Below, one piece after another: positions 46,516 through 55,523 of a stretch of 64,000 nucleotides of DNA. Below the pieces are notes generated by a model that was not told the origin of the DNA, searched no databases, and saw only the letters and a list, made by a program, of their open reading frames with translations. Position 1 is the first letter of the stretch. Each line of letters starts with the position of its first letter. The position numbers and the translations under genes were made by a program. Origin of the DNA: Methylocapsa acidiphila B2 (lineage in GTDB: Bacteria > Pseudomonadota > Alphaproteobacteria > Rhizobiales > Beijerinckiaceae); the NCBI RefSeq assembly GCF_000427445.1, contig NZ_KE386496.1:1778506-1842505 (forward strand), given 5' to 3'.

Positions 46516-47952
46516 TCAGCCGCCAATCACCGTGGTGATGACCTCGCCGCCGCGCCCGATCGTCAATTTCCAATAGGGGTGCTTGCCGCTCGCGGCCCGT
46601 TCCAGATCTTTCGTTGTCGCGATCCTGGCGTCATTGACCGAAAGGATCACGTCCCCCTTTTGGAAATTGACCGCGGCGGCGGTCGAGCCTTCCTCGACTT
46701 CGCTGATCACGACGCCCTCGCTGACGCCATGGAGCGACAATTCCTCGACGACCGCGGGGGAAAGATTGATCACGGTCACGCCGGAAAAGGGCGTGTTTCC
46801 CTGCGGCTTGACCGGTTCGCGCGCGGGCGTTTCAGGCGCCGGCACGAGCTTGATCGACGCGGGCGCCGAACGCCCGTTGCGCATGAAGGTCAGCGCCGCG
46901 GTCCCGCCCAGCGGCTTCGTTCCCAAGCGATAGCCGAGGCTTTCCGGATCATCGACGGTTTGGCCGTCGATCGTGACGATGAGATCGCCGCGCTTCAAGC
47001 CCGCCTCGGCCGCGGGGCCGCCGGAGGCGATGTCCGCGACGAGGACTCCCGAGGGCCTGTCGAGCCCGAGCGAATCGGCGATCTCCCGCGAAACGGCCTG
47101 CAGGCTCGCGCCGAGCCAGGGCCGCCGCACCTGGCGCCCGCCGCCCTTGGCGGCCGCGACGACGATCTTGACCATATTGACCGGAATGGCGAATCCGATC
47201 CCCACCGAGCTTCCTGTCTGTGAGAAGATCGCCGAATTAATGCCGGCGAGCCGCGCCTTCATATCGACGAGGGCGCCGCCGGAATTGCCGGGATTGATCG
47301 CGGCGTCGGTCTGAATGAAGAAGCCATAGTCGGAAATGCCGACCTGGGTCCGCGCCAAAGCTGAAATGATCCCTTGCGTGACCGTCTGACCGACGCCGAA
47401 CGGATTGCCTATGGCGAGGACGATGTCGCCCACCTCGAGCGCGTCGGAATCGCCAAGGTCCATCACCGGAAAATTCTTGCCGCCCTTAAGGCGCAGGACC
47501 GCGAGATCCGTCCTTTGGTCGCGCAACATGATCTCGGCGTCGAATTCGCGCTTGTCAAAAAGCGCGACCTTCACATTGGTCATGCCTTCGATGACATGAT
47601 AATTGGTGACGACGAGCCCAGAGGGATCGACGAGAACGCCCGACCCCAATGATTGCGCCGTGGGACCGCCCGGCCGCGCATTGCCTCCGTCGCCGAAGAA
47701 GCGGCGGAAGACAGGATCGTCGAAAAGCGGATTGCGCGGGCGCCGGTCGATGCGCGAGGCGTAAACATTGACGACCGCCGGCTGCGCCTTTTTCACGACC
47801 GAAGCGAAGGAAAGAATGAGATCCGACGCCGCCTCCGGCGCTAGCCGCAAAGGTTCTGCGCGCAAGGCGGGCGAGAACGCGGCGACAAACGCCAGAAAAG
47901 TCGCGAGGCGCGCGACGACGGGGATGGAACCCCAATTACGCATGGCTGTCAT
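46516..47952 (-). CDS. DegP/HtrA-type periplasmic serine protease
   Basis: 478 aa. Signal peptide ending near ALRAEP, trypsin-like domain with His119 (VTNYHVIEG), Asp149 (QRTDLAVL) and Ser224 (NPGNSGGAL), then two PDZ domains (about 275-365 and 385-475). Degrades or refolds damaged periplasmic proteins. Length and two PDZ domains match DegQ/DegP; I do not choose between them. Upstream of rarA in one transcription unit. Confidence 0.95.
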   Translation of the reverse strand: MTAMRNWGSIPVVARLATFLAFVAAFSPALRAEPLRLAPEAASDLILSFASVVKKAQPAVVNVYASRIDRRPRNPLFDDPVFRRFFGDGGNARPGGPTAQSLGSGVLVDPSGLVVTNYHVIEGMTNVKVALFDKREFDAEIMLRDQRTDLAVLRLKGGKNFPVMDLGDSDALEVGDIVLAIGNPFGVGQTVTQGIISALARTQVGISDYGFFIQTDAAINPGNSGGALVDMKARLAGINSAIFSQTGSSVGIGFAIPVNMVKIVVAAAKGGGRQVRRPWLGASLQAVSREIADSLGLDRPSGVLVADIASGGPAAEAGLKRGDLIVTIDGQTVDDPESLGYRLGTKPLGGTAALTFMRNGRSAPASIKLVPAPETPAREPVKPQGNTPFSGVTVINLSPAVVEELSLHGVSEGVVISEVEEGSTAAAVNFQKGDVILSVNDARIATTKDLERAASGKHPYWKLTIGRGGEVITTVIGG

Positions 47953-48262
47953 GGACGCTCCGGACCCTCCGGTTTCACCCAGCCGGGCTAGAGCATTCTC
48001 GCGGGAATCGTCCCGGCTTCTCCACTCGCAAACGCTCCGGCTGTCGGGGGAGCCGATTGAGACGCCCGCTCAAGATCGCCATCAGCATTTCCGTTGGATT
48101 TGAGCCGAAATCATGACGGCGATCAATTCTCAAATAATAATTAAGAGCGGCGGACAGGCGGAAATCAGCCCGGATTCTTCTGACGCCGCTCCTTATAAGC
48201 TCTCGAGCTCAGATATTCCCCAACTCATCTCGCCGATGGGATCATTGCGATCTGAGCTTGCC
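47953..48262. other. Gap between rplQ and the protease gene
   Basis: Contains a palindromic element starting GAGCATTCTCGCGGGA near 47992 and ending AACGCTCC near 48032, similar in style to other intergenic palindromes here. No gene seen. Confidence 0.45.
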
Positions 48263-48679
48263 CTAAGCAGCCTCGTCTTCGGCGACCTGGACCGGACCTG
48301 AATCCTTGCCCTTGGCGTTGACGTCTCGGTCGACGAACTCGATCACGGCCATAGCCGCATTGTCCCCGTAGCGGAAACCGGCCTTCAACACGCGCGTGTA
48401 GCCGCCGTGACGATCCTTGTAGCGCGCGGCGAGAACCTCGAACAACTTGCCGACGAGCGCGACATCCTTGATCTGGGCGATCGCCTGCCGGCGCGCGTGG
48501 AGGTCGCCGCGCTTGCCGAGGGTGACGAGCTTCTCGACGATCGGACGAAGGTCCTTCGCTTTGGGGAGGGTCGTGACGATCTGCTCGTGCTTGATGAGCG
48601 CCTGGCAGAGATTCGCGAACATCGCCTTGCGGTGCTCGTGGGTGCGGCCGAAGCGGCGCTTGGCGTGTCCGTGATACAT
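48263..48679 (-). CDS. rplQ: 50S ribosomal protein L17
   Basis: 138 aa. [20 protein letters not shown] and [20 protein letters not shown] are diagnostic; [19 protein letters not shown] closes the core. It has the usual alphaproteobacterial acidic tail. Last gene of the alpha operon rpsM-rpsK-rpoA-rplQ. Confidence 0.97.
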   Translation of the reverse strand: MYHGHAKRRFGRTHEHRKAMFANLCQALIKHEQIVTTLPKAKDLRPIVEKLVTLGKRGDLHARRQAIAQIKDVALVGKLFEVLAARYKDRHGGYTRVLKAGFRYGDNAAMAVIEFVDRDVNAKGKDSGPVQVAEDEAA

Positions 48680-48784
48680 GGCTCTCTCCGTTATCTGGCG
48701 GCCGCCGCGCCACGGTACGGCCGCTCCAGCCGCGCCCCGCCCTGCTTTGCGCAGGATCAGGGCCGGCCGGTATCTGTTTAAATT

Positions 48785-49801
48785 TTAGTAGTGCTCTTCG
48801 AACCTCTTGGCGAGCTCGTCGATATTCTCCGGCGGCCAGCCGGTGACTTCCATGCCGAGGTGCAAGCCCATCTGGGCCAGGACTTCCTTGATCTCATTCA
48901 ACGACTTGCGGCCGAAGTTCGGCGTCCTCAGCATTTCCGCTTCGCTCTTTTGGATGAGGTCGCCGATGTAAACGATATTGTCGTTCTTCAGGCAATTGGC
49001 CGAGCGCACAGACAATTCGAGCTCGTCGACCTTCTTGAGCAGCGCCGGATTGAAGGCGAGTTCCGGGATCGACGGCGTCGTCTCGACACGCCGCGGCTCC
49101 TCGAAATTGACGAAGACGTTGAGCTGATCCTGGAGGATGCGGGCGGAAAAAGCGACTGCGTCCTCGGGGCTCAGCGACCCGTTGGTCTCGATCTGGAGCG
49201 TAAGCTTGTCATAATCGAGAATTTGACCCTCGCGCGTATTCTCCACGCGGTAGCTGACCTTCTTGACCGGCGAATAGAGGCTGTCGATCGGAATGAGGCC
49301 AATGGGCGCATCCTCGGCCCGGTTGCGGTCCGCCGCGACATAGCCCTTGCCGGAACTCACGGTGAACTCCATGCGGATCTCGGCGCCCTCGTCGAGCGTG
49401 CAGATCACGAGGCCCGGGTTCAGGATGGAAATATCGCCGACCGTCCCGATGTCGCCAGCGGTGACCTTGCCGGGCCCCTGCTTCTTCAAGACCATGCGCT
49501 TCGGGCCGTCGCCCGGCATCTTGATCGCAATGTCCTTGATATTAAGGACAATATCGGTCACGTCCTCGCGCACGCCGGGGATCGACGAAAATTCATGGAG
49601 AACGCCGTCGATATGGACGGAGGTGATCGCCGCGCCTTGCAGCGACGAAAGAAGAATGCGGCGCAGGGAGTTTCCCAGCGTAAGGCCAAAACCGCGCTCG
49701 AGCGGCTCCGCGATGATGGTCGCGAAACGCTTCGGATCGTCACCGGGAACGACTTCGAGCTTGTTCGGCTTGATGAGCTCCTGCCAGTTCTTTTGAATCA
49801 C
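48785..49801 (-). CDS. rpoA: RNA polymerase subunit alpha
   Basis: 338 aa from a GTG at 49801, the known alphaproteobacterial start ([16 protein letters not shown]), with AAGG 8 bases upstream. N-terminal domain to about 235 dimerises and assembles polymerase; C-terminal domain from about 250 ([20 protein letters not shown]) contacts DNA and activators. Reading back to 49849 lacks a fitting start. Preceded by two palindromic repeats in the rpsK-rpoA spacer. Confidence 0.97.
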   Translation of the reverse strand: MIQKNWQELIKPNKLEVVPGDDPKRFATIIAEPLERGFGLTLGNSLRRILLSSLQGAAITSVHIDGVLHEFSSIPGVREDVTDIVLNIKDIAIKMPGDGPKRMVLKKQGPGKVTAGDIGTVGDISILNPGLVICTLDEGAEIRMEFTVSSGKGYVAADRNRAEDAPIGLIPIDSLYSPVKKVSYRVENTREGQILDYDKLTLQIETNGSLSPEDAVAFSARILQDQLNVFVNFEEPRRVETTPSIPELAFNPALLKKVDELELSVRSANCLKNDNIVYIGDLIQKSEAEMLRTPNFGRKSLNEIKEVLAQMGLHLGMEVTGWPPENIDELAKRFEEHY

Positions 49802-49876
49802 GATGGCGCCTTTCCCAAATGCGAAGGCGCCGAAACGGCGCCTGCCCAATCATGCGGGTCTATAGATAGGTGCTTA

Positions 49877-49924
49877 GAGCGCGTTCCGACTGGATGGCAT
49901 CGTCCAGTCGATAAGAACGCGCTC
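49877..49924. repeat. Palindromic repeat in the rpsK-rpoA spacer (I)
   Basis: GAGCGCGTTC is mirrored by GAACGCGCTC, and GACTGGA by TCCAGTC, forming a long stem inside the operon. Confidence 0.75.
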
Positions 49925-49939
49925 CAGATCAATAAGTTG

Positions 49940-49987
49940 GAGCATGTTCAGATCGAAAAAGTCGATCAACTTTTTCGGAACGTACTC
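49940..49987. repeat. Palindromic repeat in the rpsK-rpoA spacer (II)
   Basis: CGAAAAAGT and ACTTTTTCG pair around a 6-nt loop, with outer GAGCATGTTC opposing GAACGTACTC. Related to the repeat at 3844. Confidence 0.7.
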
Positions 49988-50020
49988 AAAGCGCATTTCG
50001 AAACGACGCAGCCAGCAAAC

Positions 50021-50410
50021 TCACACGCGCCGGCGCTTGCGCGGCCGACAGCCGTTATGCGGAATCGGCGTGACGTCGCGGATCGAAGTTACGGTGAAGC
50101 CGGCGGCCTGCAGGGCGCGCAACGCCGATTCGCGACCGGAGCCCGGCCCCGACACCTCGACCTCTAGCGTGCGCATCCCATGCTCGGCGGCTTTTCTGGC
50201 GCAGTCCTCGGCGGCCATCTGCGCGGCGTAAGGCGTCGACTTGCGCGAGCCCTTGAACCCCATGGTCCCGGCCGAGGACCAGGAAATCGTGTTGCCTTGA
50301 GCGTCAGTGATGGTGATCATCGTATTGTTGAACGTCGAATTCACATGCGCGACGCCGGATGCGATATTCTTGCGCTCGCGGCGGCGAACGCGGGTGGCTT
50401 CTTTTGCCAT
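50021..50410 (-). CDS. rpsK: 30S ribosomal protein S11
   Basis: 129 aa. [20 protein letters not shown] and the C-terminal [18 protein letters not shown] are diagnostic. Binds the platform of the small subunit near the E site. Second gene of the alpha operon; separated from rpoA by 219 bp with two palindromic repeats, longer than usual. Confidence 0.98.
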   Translation of the reverse strand: MAKEATRVRRRERKNIASGVAHVNSTFNNTMITITDAQGNTISWSSAGTMGFKGSRKSTPYAAQMAAEDCARKAAEHGMRTLEVEVSGPGSGRESALRALQAAGFTVTSIRDVTPIPHNGCRPRKRRRV

Positions 50411-50562
50411 AGTGTCTTTCCTTCAGGCGCGCCCGTAATGCCAGGCGCTCGGGATATGAATTGAAATAGGACCGGATTTTCTGCCCGGCCGCTCGTAAAC
50501 TTCGATCCAAGGCGTGAGCCAGCCACGAATCGGCCGCCGACGCCCGCGACAGACGCTTCCGA

Positions 50563-50931
50563 TTATTTTTTCTTGCCGGCGATCGGCTTGGCCTTGCCTT
50601 TACGGGTGCGCGCATTGGTATGGGTGCGCTGGCCGCGGACCGGCAACTGGCGCCGATGCCGAAGGCCGCGGTAGCAGCCGAGATCCATCAGGCGCTTGAT
50701 ATTGATCGCGACTTCGCGACGCAGATCGCCCTCGACGAGATAATCCCGGTCGATCGTCTCGCGAATCTGCAAGACTTCCGCGTCGGTCAATTCGGCGACA
50801 CGGCGCTCGGAGGGTATGCTCACCTTAGCGCAGATTTCCTCGGCCTTTTTCGGACCGATTCCGTGAATATATTGAAGCGCGATGATCACGCGCTTGTTCG
50901 TCGGCAGATTGACGCCAGCAATACGAGCCAA
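50563..50931 (-). CDS. rpsM: 30S ribosomal protein S13
   Basis: 122 aa from a TTG at 50931, which places the family N-terminus ([14 protein letters not shown]) right after the initiator; GGAG lies 7 bases before it. [17 protein letters not shown] and the basic end [17 protein letters not shown] are diagnostic. Reading further upstream to 51087 gives non-homologous sequence. Normally preceded by secY and adk in this class; neither is here. Confidence 0.97.
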   Translation of the reverse strand: MARIAGVNLPTNKRVIIALQYIHGIGPKKAEEICAKVSIPSERRVAELTDAEVLQIRETIDRDYLVEGDLRREVAINIKRLMDLGCYRGLRHRRQLPVRGQRTHTNARTRKGKAKPIAGKKK

Positions 50932-51286
50932 AAGTTCGCTCCATGTCGGCCATGCTGAGCATGGCGGATGCCCTCTCCGCGTCCGGTGGAGGCCGGCCCT
51001 CGCGAAGCCCCTGACAAAATAAATCCGCGGGGCCGAAAAGCCCCCGGATAAAATAGTTTCAGGCTGAAGGGATTTCATTAGCGACATCTCGCATCCACGT
51101 CAACTCTTTAGAATTCGCCGTCCGCCGCGCGTTCAAGAAGGAATTTCAGCCTTGCGCCAATAAACCCATTTCGCTGCGAATCGGGAATTGCGCTCGAGCC
51201 GGCGAAAGCCTCTCGAAGAAAAGCCTGCCCCGAATCGTCGTGGAGGCTGGGGCTTCCGCTCGGCTGAGCTTCTTGAAAGCGGGCTG

Positions 51287-51317
51287 TTGCATTCGCCGAG
51301 CCTTTGCGCCATATAGC
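51287..51317 (+). promoter_or_regulatory. Possible tRNA-Gly promoter
   Basis: TTGCAT and TATAGC with a 19-bp spacer, ending 33 bp before the tRNA. Weak prediction by eye. Confidence 0.28.
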
Positions 51318-51350
51318 CCGAACCAACGGCGTCGCCGTCGGATCGGATGC

Positions 51351-51425
51351 GGGTGTAGCTCAGGGGTAGAGCACAACCTTGCCAAGGTTGGGGTCGAGGG
51401 TTCGAATCCCTTCGCCCGCTCCAAA
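51351..51425 (+). tRNA. tRNA-Gly (anticodon GCC)
   Basis: 75 nt with encoded CCA. Acceptor GCGGGTG/CGCCCGC with one wobble pair, anticodon loop TTGCCAA, T-loop GTTCGAATC. Reads GGC/GGT. Confidence 0.97.
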
Positions 51426-51939
51426 TTTCCTTAGGGAAATCAGAGCGTTATGACGGGCCGCCGCGAGGCGGCCCTTCGCTTTTTGCGCTTACATTCTGAT
51501 TGTCAGAAAAATGTAAGCAGCTCCGCGAAAGCTGGGTGCGGCTTGAGCGTGCTCTGGCGCGCCTATGAGGCCGGTTTCAAGGCCACTTGGATGGCAGAAA
51601 CTACCGCCTTGCTGCCGCCGAGGCGGTTCCCGATCCGGTATTAGACGCTCGCTGGGCAAGTTCAAATCCTGCCCCCACAACAGAATGGTCGTCAGAGACC
51701 GATCCTGGTCGTTGCATCTACCACCGAGAGGACAGTTGCGCGGCCCGCAACACCTGATTCTTTCGATTGGTTGAGAGGGCCAGTCCCGTCTGGCTGCATA
51801 GATGGACAGTTACCCTACGAAGGTGGAGGCCACACGTTCGAAGCGTGTCCGGGCGCGCCACCTCTAGTAAGGATTAGGCGGAAGCGCGCGGCCCATAGTC
51901 AGGCTGGCCATGTAGACACGCATCGCAAGCGAAAAGTGA
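51426..51939 (+). other. Gap with two tRNA-like 3' ends
   Basis: 51654-51682 carries a T-arm-like GGCAAG-TTCAAAT-CCTGCC with one mismatch and CCCCCAC after it, but no matching 5' half. 51782-51860 ends GGGCGCGCCA like alphaproteobacterial tRNA-Arg(ACG), has a loop CTACGAA and a T-arm ACACG-TTCGAAG-CGTGT, but the 5' acceptor and D-arm are poor and one base is extra. Both look like decayed or foreign tRNAs. No protein gene recognised. Confidence 0.45.
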
Positions 51940-52398
51940 CTATTCTTGAGCAAGCCGCCCGGCGCTCTCTCGCCGCCGACGCGAGACAAGTTCGCTTTCG
52001 ATGCGCCGTAATGTCGAGGTGAGGTGATTGATCTTGCCAGGGTCGTCCTCAATTCCTCGCAATAATCGATGCCATTCCTCGCCGAGCCGCCGACGGCTCT
52101 CGCCTGCAAGGGCCGTCGGATAGAGGCTTACCCGGCGCGCATCGTTGGCGTCAGGCTCGCGGCTTACCAGCCCCTTCTCCTCAAGGCCGCGCAGGATCCT
52201 GCTGAAATTGCTGGACGTCAGGAGCGTGGCTTCAGCCGCCGCGCGGGCGGAGGCGCCGGGGTTGCGACTGATAAATCGCATGACGCTGCTCTCGATGGGC
52301 GTGCATGTCCCAATCGCCTGATCGCCTGGCTGGATCAGTCGCCCGACGGCAAGGATCAGCTCCGCGAGATCGGAAAGGCTGGCGGTGTCGTCGTTCAC
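51940..52398 (-). CDS. MarR-family transcriptional regulator
   Basis: 152 aa from the GTG at 52398, with GGAG 5 bases upstream; a TTG at 52419 is less likely. The winged-helix region reads SARAAAEATLLTSSNFSRIL, then RGLEEKGLVSREPDANDARR with the conserved D-R wing. Dimerising repressor of the type released by small aromatic or oxidising ligands. It is divergent from an SDR gene, and ATAGCTAT repeats in the shared promoter are a likely operator. Confidence 0.9.
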   Translation of the reverse strand: MNDDTASLSDLAELILAVGRLIQPGDQAIGTCTPIESSVMRFISRNPGASARAAAEATLLTSSNFSRILRGLEEKGLVSREPDANDARRVSLYPTALAGESRRRLGEEWHRLLRGIEDDPGKINHLTSTLRRIESELVSRRRRESAGRLAQE

Positions 52399-52422
52399 GG
52401 GCGCTCCATTCCTTCTCAAATA

Positions 52423-52444
52423 ATAGCTATTGTACGATAGCTAT
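52423..52444. promoter_or_regulatory. Probable MarR operator
   Basis: ATAGCTAT occurs twice, separated by TGTACG; each half is itself a palindrome. It sits between marR and the SDR gene, where an autoregulating MarR protein would bind. A TATGAT (-10-like) follows at 52447. Confidence 0.5.
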
Positions 52445-52490
52445 TTTATGATAGCATACTGCCGATCGGACCAACTAGGAAACCTTCTCG

Positions 52491-53222
52491 ATGGATATCA
52501 ACAACGCTGTGGTGCTCGTCACCGGCGCATCGTCAGGCATCGGGGCGGCCACAGCGCGGTCCGCATCGCGCGCCGGCGCGAAGGTCGTACTGCTCGCGCG
52601 CCGGGAGGATCGTCTCCGCCAACTCGCGGAGGAGCTGGGCGAGGCTCTTCCGGTCCGCTGCGACGTCACCGATTCGGAGCAGATCGCGACGGCTGTGAAA
52701 GCGGCCATGGACCGGTTCGGGCGCATCGACGTGCTGGTGAACAATGCCGGCCAAGGCGCCGGGAGCCCAATCGGCGAGATCGACCCTGAGGGTTTCCGCG
52801 CCATCCTGAATCTCAACGTCGTGGCGCCGTTGCTCATGATGCAGGCCGTGCTTCCGTTTATGCGCCAACAGGGGGCAGGCAGCATCGTCAACGTCAGCTC
52901 CGGCATCATTTTCGGGGCGCTGCCCGGGTCAGGCGCCTACGGCTCCTCCAAAGCTGCGCTGGCGAAGCTTTCGGCCGTGGCTCGGACCGAACTGGTGAGC
53001 ATCGGCATCGTCGTCTCCACGATGTATCCGTTCATCACCGCGACCGAGTTCCTGAAATCGCTGCAGACAGGTCATGAAATGGCGTCAGATCTGGAAGCCA
53101 GCCACGCGCCGAAGCCTGACAAGCCGGAACGGGTGGCGGAAGCGATCCTCGACCTGATCCGGACCGGTGCCGAACAGGCCGACCGGGTCCCCGAGAAATT
53201 CGGGGGCACCCTCAAGGACTAA
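52491..53222 (+). CDS. Short-chain dehydrogenase/reductase
   Basis: 243 aa classical SDR: VTGASSGIGAATARSA for NAD(P), VLVNNAGQGAG, the Ser at NVSSGIIFG and YGSSK for catalysis. The sequence between strands and the PFITATEFLKSL loop resemble YdfG-like oxidoreductases; substrate unknown. First gene on the plus strand facing the MarR regulator and likely controlled by it. Clear ribosome site is weak (GGAAACC). Confidence 0.93.
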   Translation: MDINNAVVLVTGASSGIGAATARSASRAGAKVVLLARREDRLRQLAEELGEALPVRCDVTDSEQIATAVKAAMDRFGRIDVLVNNAGQGAGSPIGEIDPEGFRAILNLNVVAPLLMMQAVLPFMRQQGAGSIVNVSSGIIFGALPGSGAYGSSKAALAKLSAVARTELVSIGIVVSTMYPFITATEFLKSLQTGHEMASDLEASHAPKPDKPERVAEAILDLIRTGAEQADRVPEKFGGTLKD

Positions 53223-53302
53223 AACCCAAGATGTGAATATCCGGGCCTGGGGAAGACCGCTTTCCAGGTTCGCCAGCCGGCGGCCCAACAGGCGATCTGG
53301 AT

Positions 53303-54064
53303 ATGCGTTTCGACCACAAGATTGCAGTCATTACCGGGGCAAGCAAAGGCATCGGTAAGGCTGTCGCCACTCGGCTCGCACGTGAGGGCGCGACGGTTGT
53401 CGTCAACTACGCTCATGGCGCGCCGGCGGCTGATGCTCTCGTCTCAGAGCTGAGCGAGCAAGGACTCAGCGCTACCGCGTTTAGGGCGGACGTGAGCAAA
53501 GCGGCGGAGCGACGAGCGCATATTGATCACGTCATACAGGCGTTCGGTCGCATTGAAATCCTGGTGAGCAAAGCCGGAATCGATCACTTCGGAAAATTGG
53601 AAGACATCACCGAAGAGGACTTTTCGGGGGTATTCTCACTGAATGTCGCCGGGCAACTCTTCGTCACCCAGGCGGCCGTCCCTCATATGACGGCAGGCGG
53701 CCGCGTGGTGCTGACCTCGTCGATCAGCGCTCGTCATTCGGTCTTCCATCATACGCTCTACGCCGCGAGCAAAGCCGCGGTTTCCGCGATGGTTCTCAAC
53801 CTGGCGCCGGAACTCGGCTTGCACGGGATCAACATCAACGCTGTGGCGCCGGGCGGCACAGATACGGACATGGCGAAAGAGACGGGCAAGCTCTACGTCC
53901 GACCGGCCCTGGAAGGGGCGCCGATTGAGGTCCTGATGAAGGCCGGCTCCGCTCTGCAGCGAATGGGCCGCCCCGAGGAGATCGCTGGCGCTGTCGCGTT
54001 CCTTGCGTCCGAGGACGCATCGTTCGTGACGGGTAGCACCCTCGCCGTCGACGGCGGGGAATAA
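53303..54064 (+). CDS. Short-chain dehydrogenase/reductase (FabG-like)
   Basis: 253 aa. Cofactor loop VITGASKGIGKAVATRLA, catalytic SSISARH and YAASK, C-terminal FVTGSTLAVDGGE, all FabG-like. The normally conserved NNAG reads SKAG (ILVSKAGIDHFG), replacing the Asn that organises the proton relay neighbourhood, so activity may be altered. Second SDR in a row, 80 bp after the first. Function and substrate not determined. Confidence 0.92.
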   Translation: MRFDHKIAVITGASKGIGKAVATRLAREGATVVVNYAHGAPAADALVSELSEQGLSATAFRADVSKAAERRAHIDHVIQAFGRIEILVSKAGIDHFGKLEDITEEDFSGVFSLNVAGQLFVTQAAVPHMTAGGRVVLTSSISARHSVFHHTLYAASKAAVSAMVLNLAPELGLHGININAVAPGGTDTDMAKETGKLYVRPALEGAPIEVLMKAGSALQRMGRPEEIAGAVAFLASEDASFVTGSTLAVDGGE

Positions 54065-54154
54065 TTAGGCCTCCGCTCCTGAGCTAACCTTCGACCCGGA
54101 ACTGACACGTTGGCGAGCTGCGTTGTTGCTGCTCTCTCCACAAAAGGAAACACT

Positions 54155-54778
54155 ATGAACGTTTTGATCATTGGCGCGGCCGGCAAGACCGGGGCGATCG
54201 TCGTCGAGCGGGCCGTGGCGGCCGGGCATGTCGTGACCGCGTTCGTTCGCGATGCAACGACGTATCGCGCACCCGCGAACGTCCGCGTCGTCGCGGGGGA
54301 TGCGACCGATCAGGCGAGCGTGGACAAAGCGATGGCCGGACAGGATGCCGTGATCGACACGATCGGCGGGAAGACGCCCTACCGCAAGACGACGCTCGAG
54401 CGCAGCGTCGCCGGCGCCGTCGTCGCAGCGATGAAGGCAAACGGTGTGAAGCGCGTCATCGTCATCAGCTCGTTCGGAGTCGGCGACTCGGCCGACCAGG
54501 TGGGTTGGTTCGTCGAGCACGTGATTGTGCCGACGTGGCTGCACGGCTCGACTGAAGACAAGGCTGCAATGGAAGCAGTCGTCCGCGCGAGCGGCATTGC
54601 CTTCGTAATCGTCCGCCCCGCGATGCTCACCGATGACGCCGCCACCGGAAACGTAAAGGTGTTTCAGGGACACGACACCGCCCACAAGATCTCCCGGCCC
54701 GACGTGGCGCAATTCTGCGTCGATCAGCTGACGAACGACGAACACATCGATCGCGCGGTGACAATCGCCAACTCGTGA
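54155..54778 (+). CDS. NAD(P)-binding oxidoreductase (NmrA/YwnB type)
   Basis: 207 aa from the ATG at 54155, with AAAGGAAA upstream. Atypical SDR: NVLIIGAAGKTGAIVVERAV for cofactor, then VVAGDATDQASVDKAM and VKRVIVISSFGVGDSADQ. Such proteins reduce flavin or quinone or act as redox sensors. Third redox gene downstream of the MarR regulator, plausibly the same regulon. Confidence 0.88.
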   Translation: MNVLIIGAAGKTGAIVVERAVAAGHVVTAFVRDATTYRAPANVRVVAGDATDQASVDKAMAGQDAVIDTIGGKTPYRKTTLERSVAGAVVAAMKANGVKRVIVISSFGVGDSADQVGWFVEHVIVPTWLHGSTEDKAAMEAVVRASGIAFVIVRPAMLTDDAATGNVKVFQGHDTAHKISRPDVAQFCVDQLTNDEHIDRAVTIANS

Positions 54779-54826
54779 AGCGGCGTCGTCAATGAGAACT
54801 CTGGAAATTTGAAGGGGAAGTTTACA

Positions 54827-55156
54827 GTGGAAAGCAAGGCAGAGGAACACGTCATCATTGACAGGTTCATTGTTCCTAAAGCGGCCATGCAAGGTTTTAG
54901 GAGCAGAATAAAATTGAGCATGCAAATTATTGGGCAGCAGGCCGGATTTGTCACTGACAGGGCCTACGAACAGATAGACTATAAAGAAGAGTCGACTTAC
55001 ATCACGATTGTGACATGGGAAACTCGAGAAGACTTAGAACGCTCTATGCCGCGTGTTCAGGCGGAATATGAAAAACTTTCCTTTGATCCGAGCAAAACGA
55101 TGAGAAATCTTCACATAACCCTTGATAGGGGAATTTATACGGAAGTGAAAACTTAG
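54827..55156 (+). CDS. Antibiotic biosynthesis monooxygenase (ABM) fold protein
   Basis: 109 aa from a GTG at 54827 (ESKAEEHVIIDRFIVPKAA), preceded by AAGGGG; a TTG at 54809 is the alternative. The dimeric ferredoxin-like ABM fold is suggested by the order of strands and helices (DRFIVPKAAMQGF, TYITIVTWETREDLE). Members include cofactor-free monooxygenases and stress proteins. More AT-rich than its neighbours. Probably the last gene of the redox cluster. Confidence 0.75.
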   Translation: MESKAEEHVIIDRFIVPKAAMQGFRSRIKLSMQIIGQQAGFVTDRAYEQIDYKEESTYITIVTWETREDLERSMPRVQAEYEKLSFDPSKTMRNLHITLDRGIYTEVKT

Positions 55157-55424
55157 CAGTCCGGTGAAAATTCTTCTGCGGTAGTGGATTGTGGTGACGT
55201 CATGTTAATTGCCACGCGGCCGACGAGCGCACCGGGCCGGCGCCAAAGGTTGTGTGCCGCTTTTCGCAATTGATCATATTACCGGTGCCCCCGTCCGTCG
55301 GTTCGCAACTTCGCCGGCACCACAGCAGCTATACAATGCCGAAATGCTCATTCAGCATGTCGGCCGATAGGTCGGCTTGGCGCAAAAGTAACTCGCGAGA
55401 GCTCCCATCGTCCGCCGCGAGCCC
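55157..55424. other. Gap before the IS21 remnant
   Basis: No recognisable gene; likely leftover sequence from transposon insertion, with short GC-rich chance frames. Confidence 0.4.
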
Positions 55425-55523
55425 CCGCCGCCGCCAGCGATCCACACGCCCGAGGCGCTGAAACTGCGGCACATGCCGCTCGCCGACTGTGCCCGCTACG
55501 ATCAGTTGACGAGAACGGCTTGA
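55425..55523 (+). pseudogene. istA 3' remnant
   Basis: The frame [20 protein letters not shown]...TRTA ends in a TGA that overlaps the istB start as TGATG. This matches the end of IS21-family IstA and its coupling to IstB. The rest of istA is missing. Confidence 0.65.
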
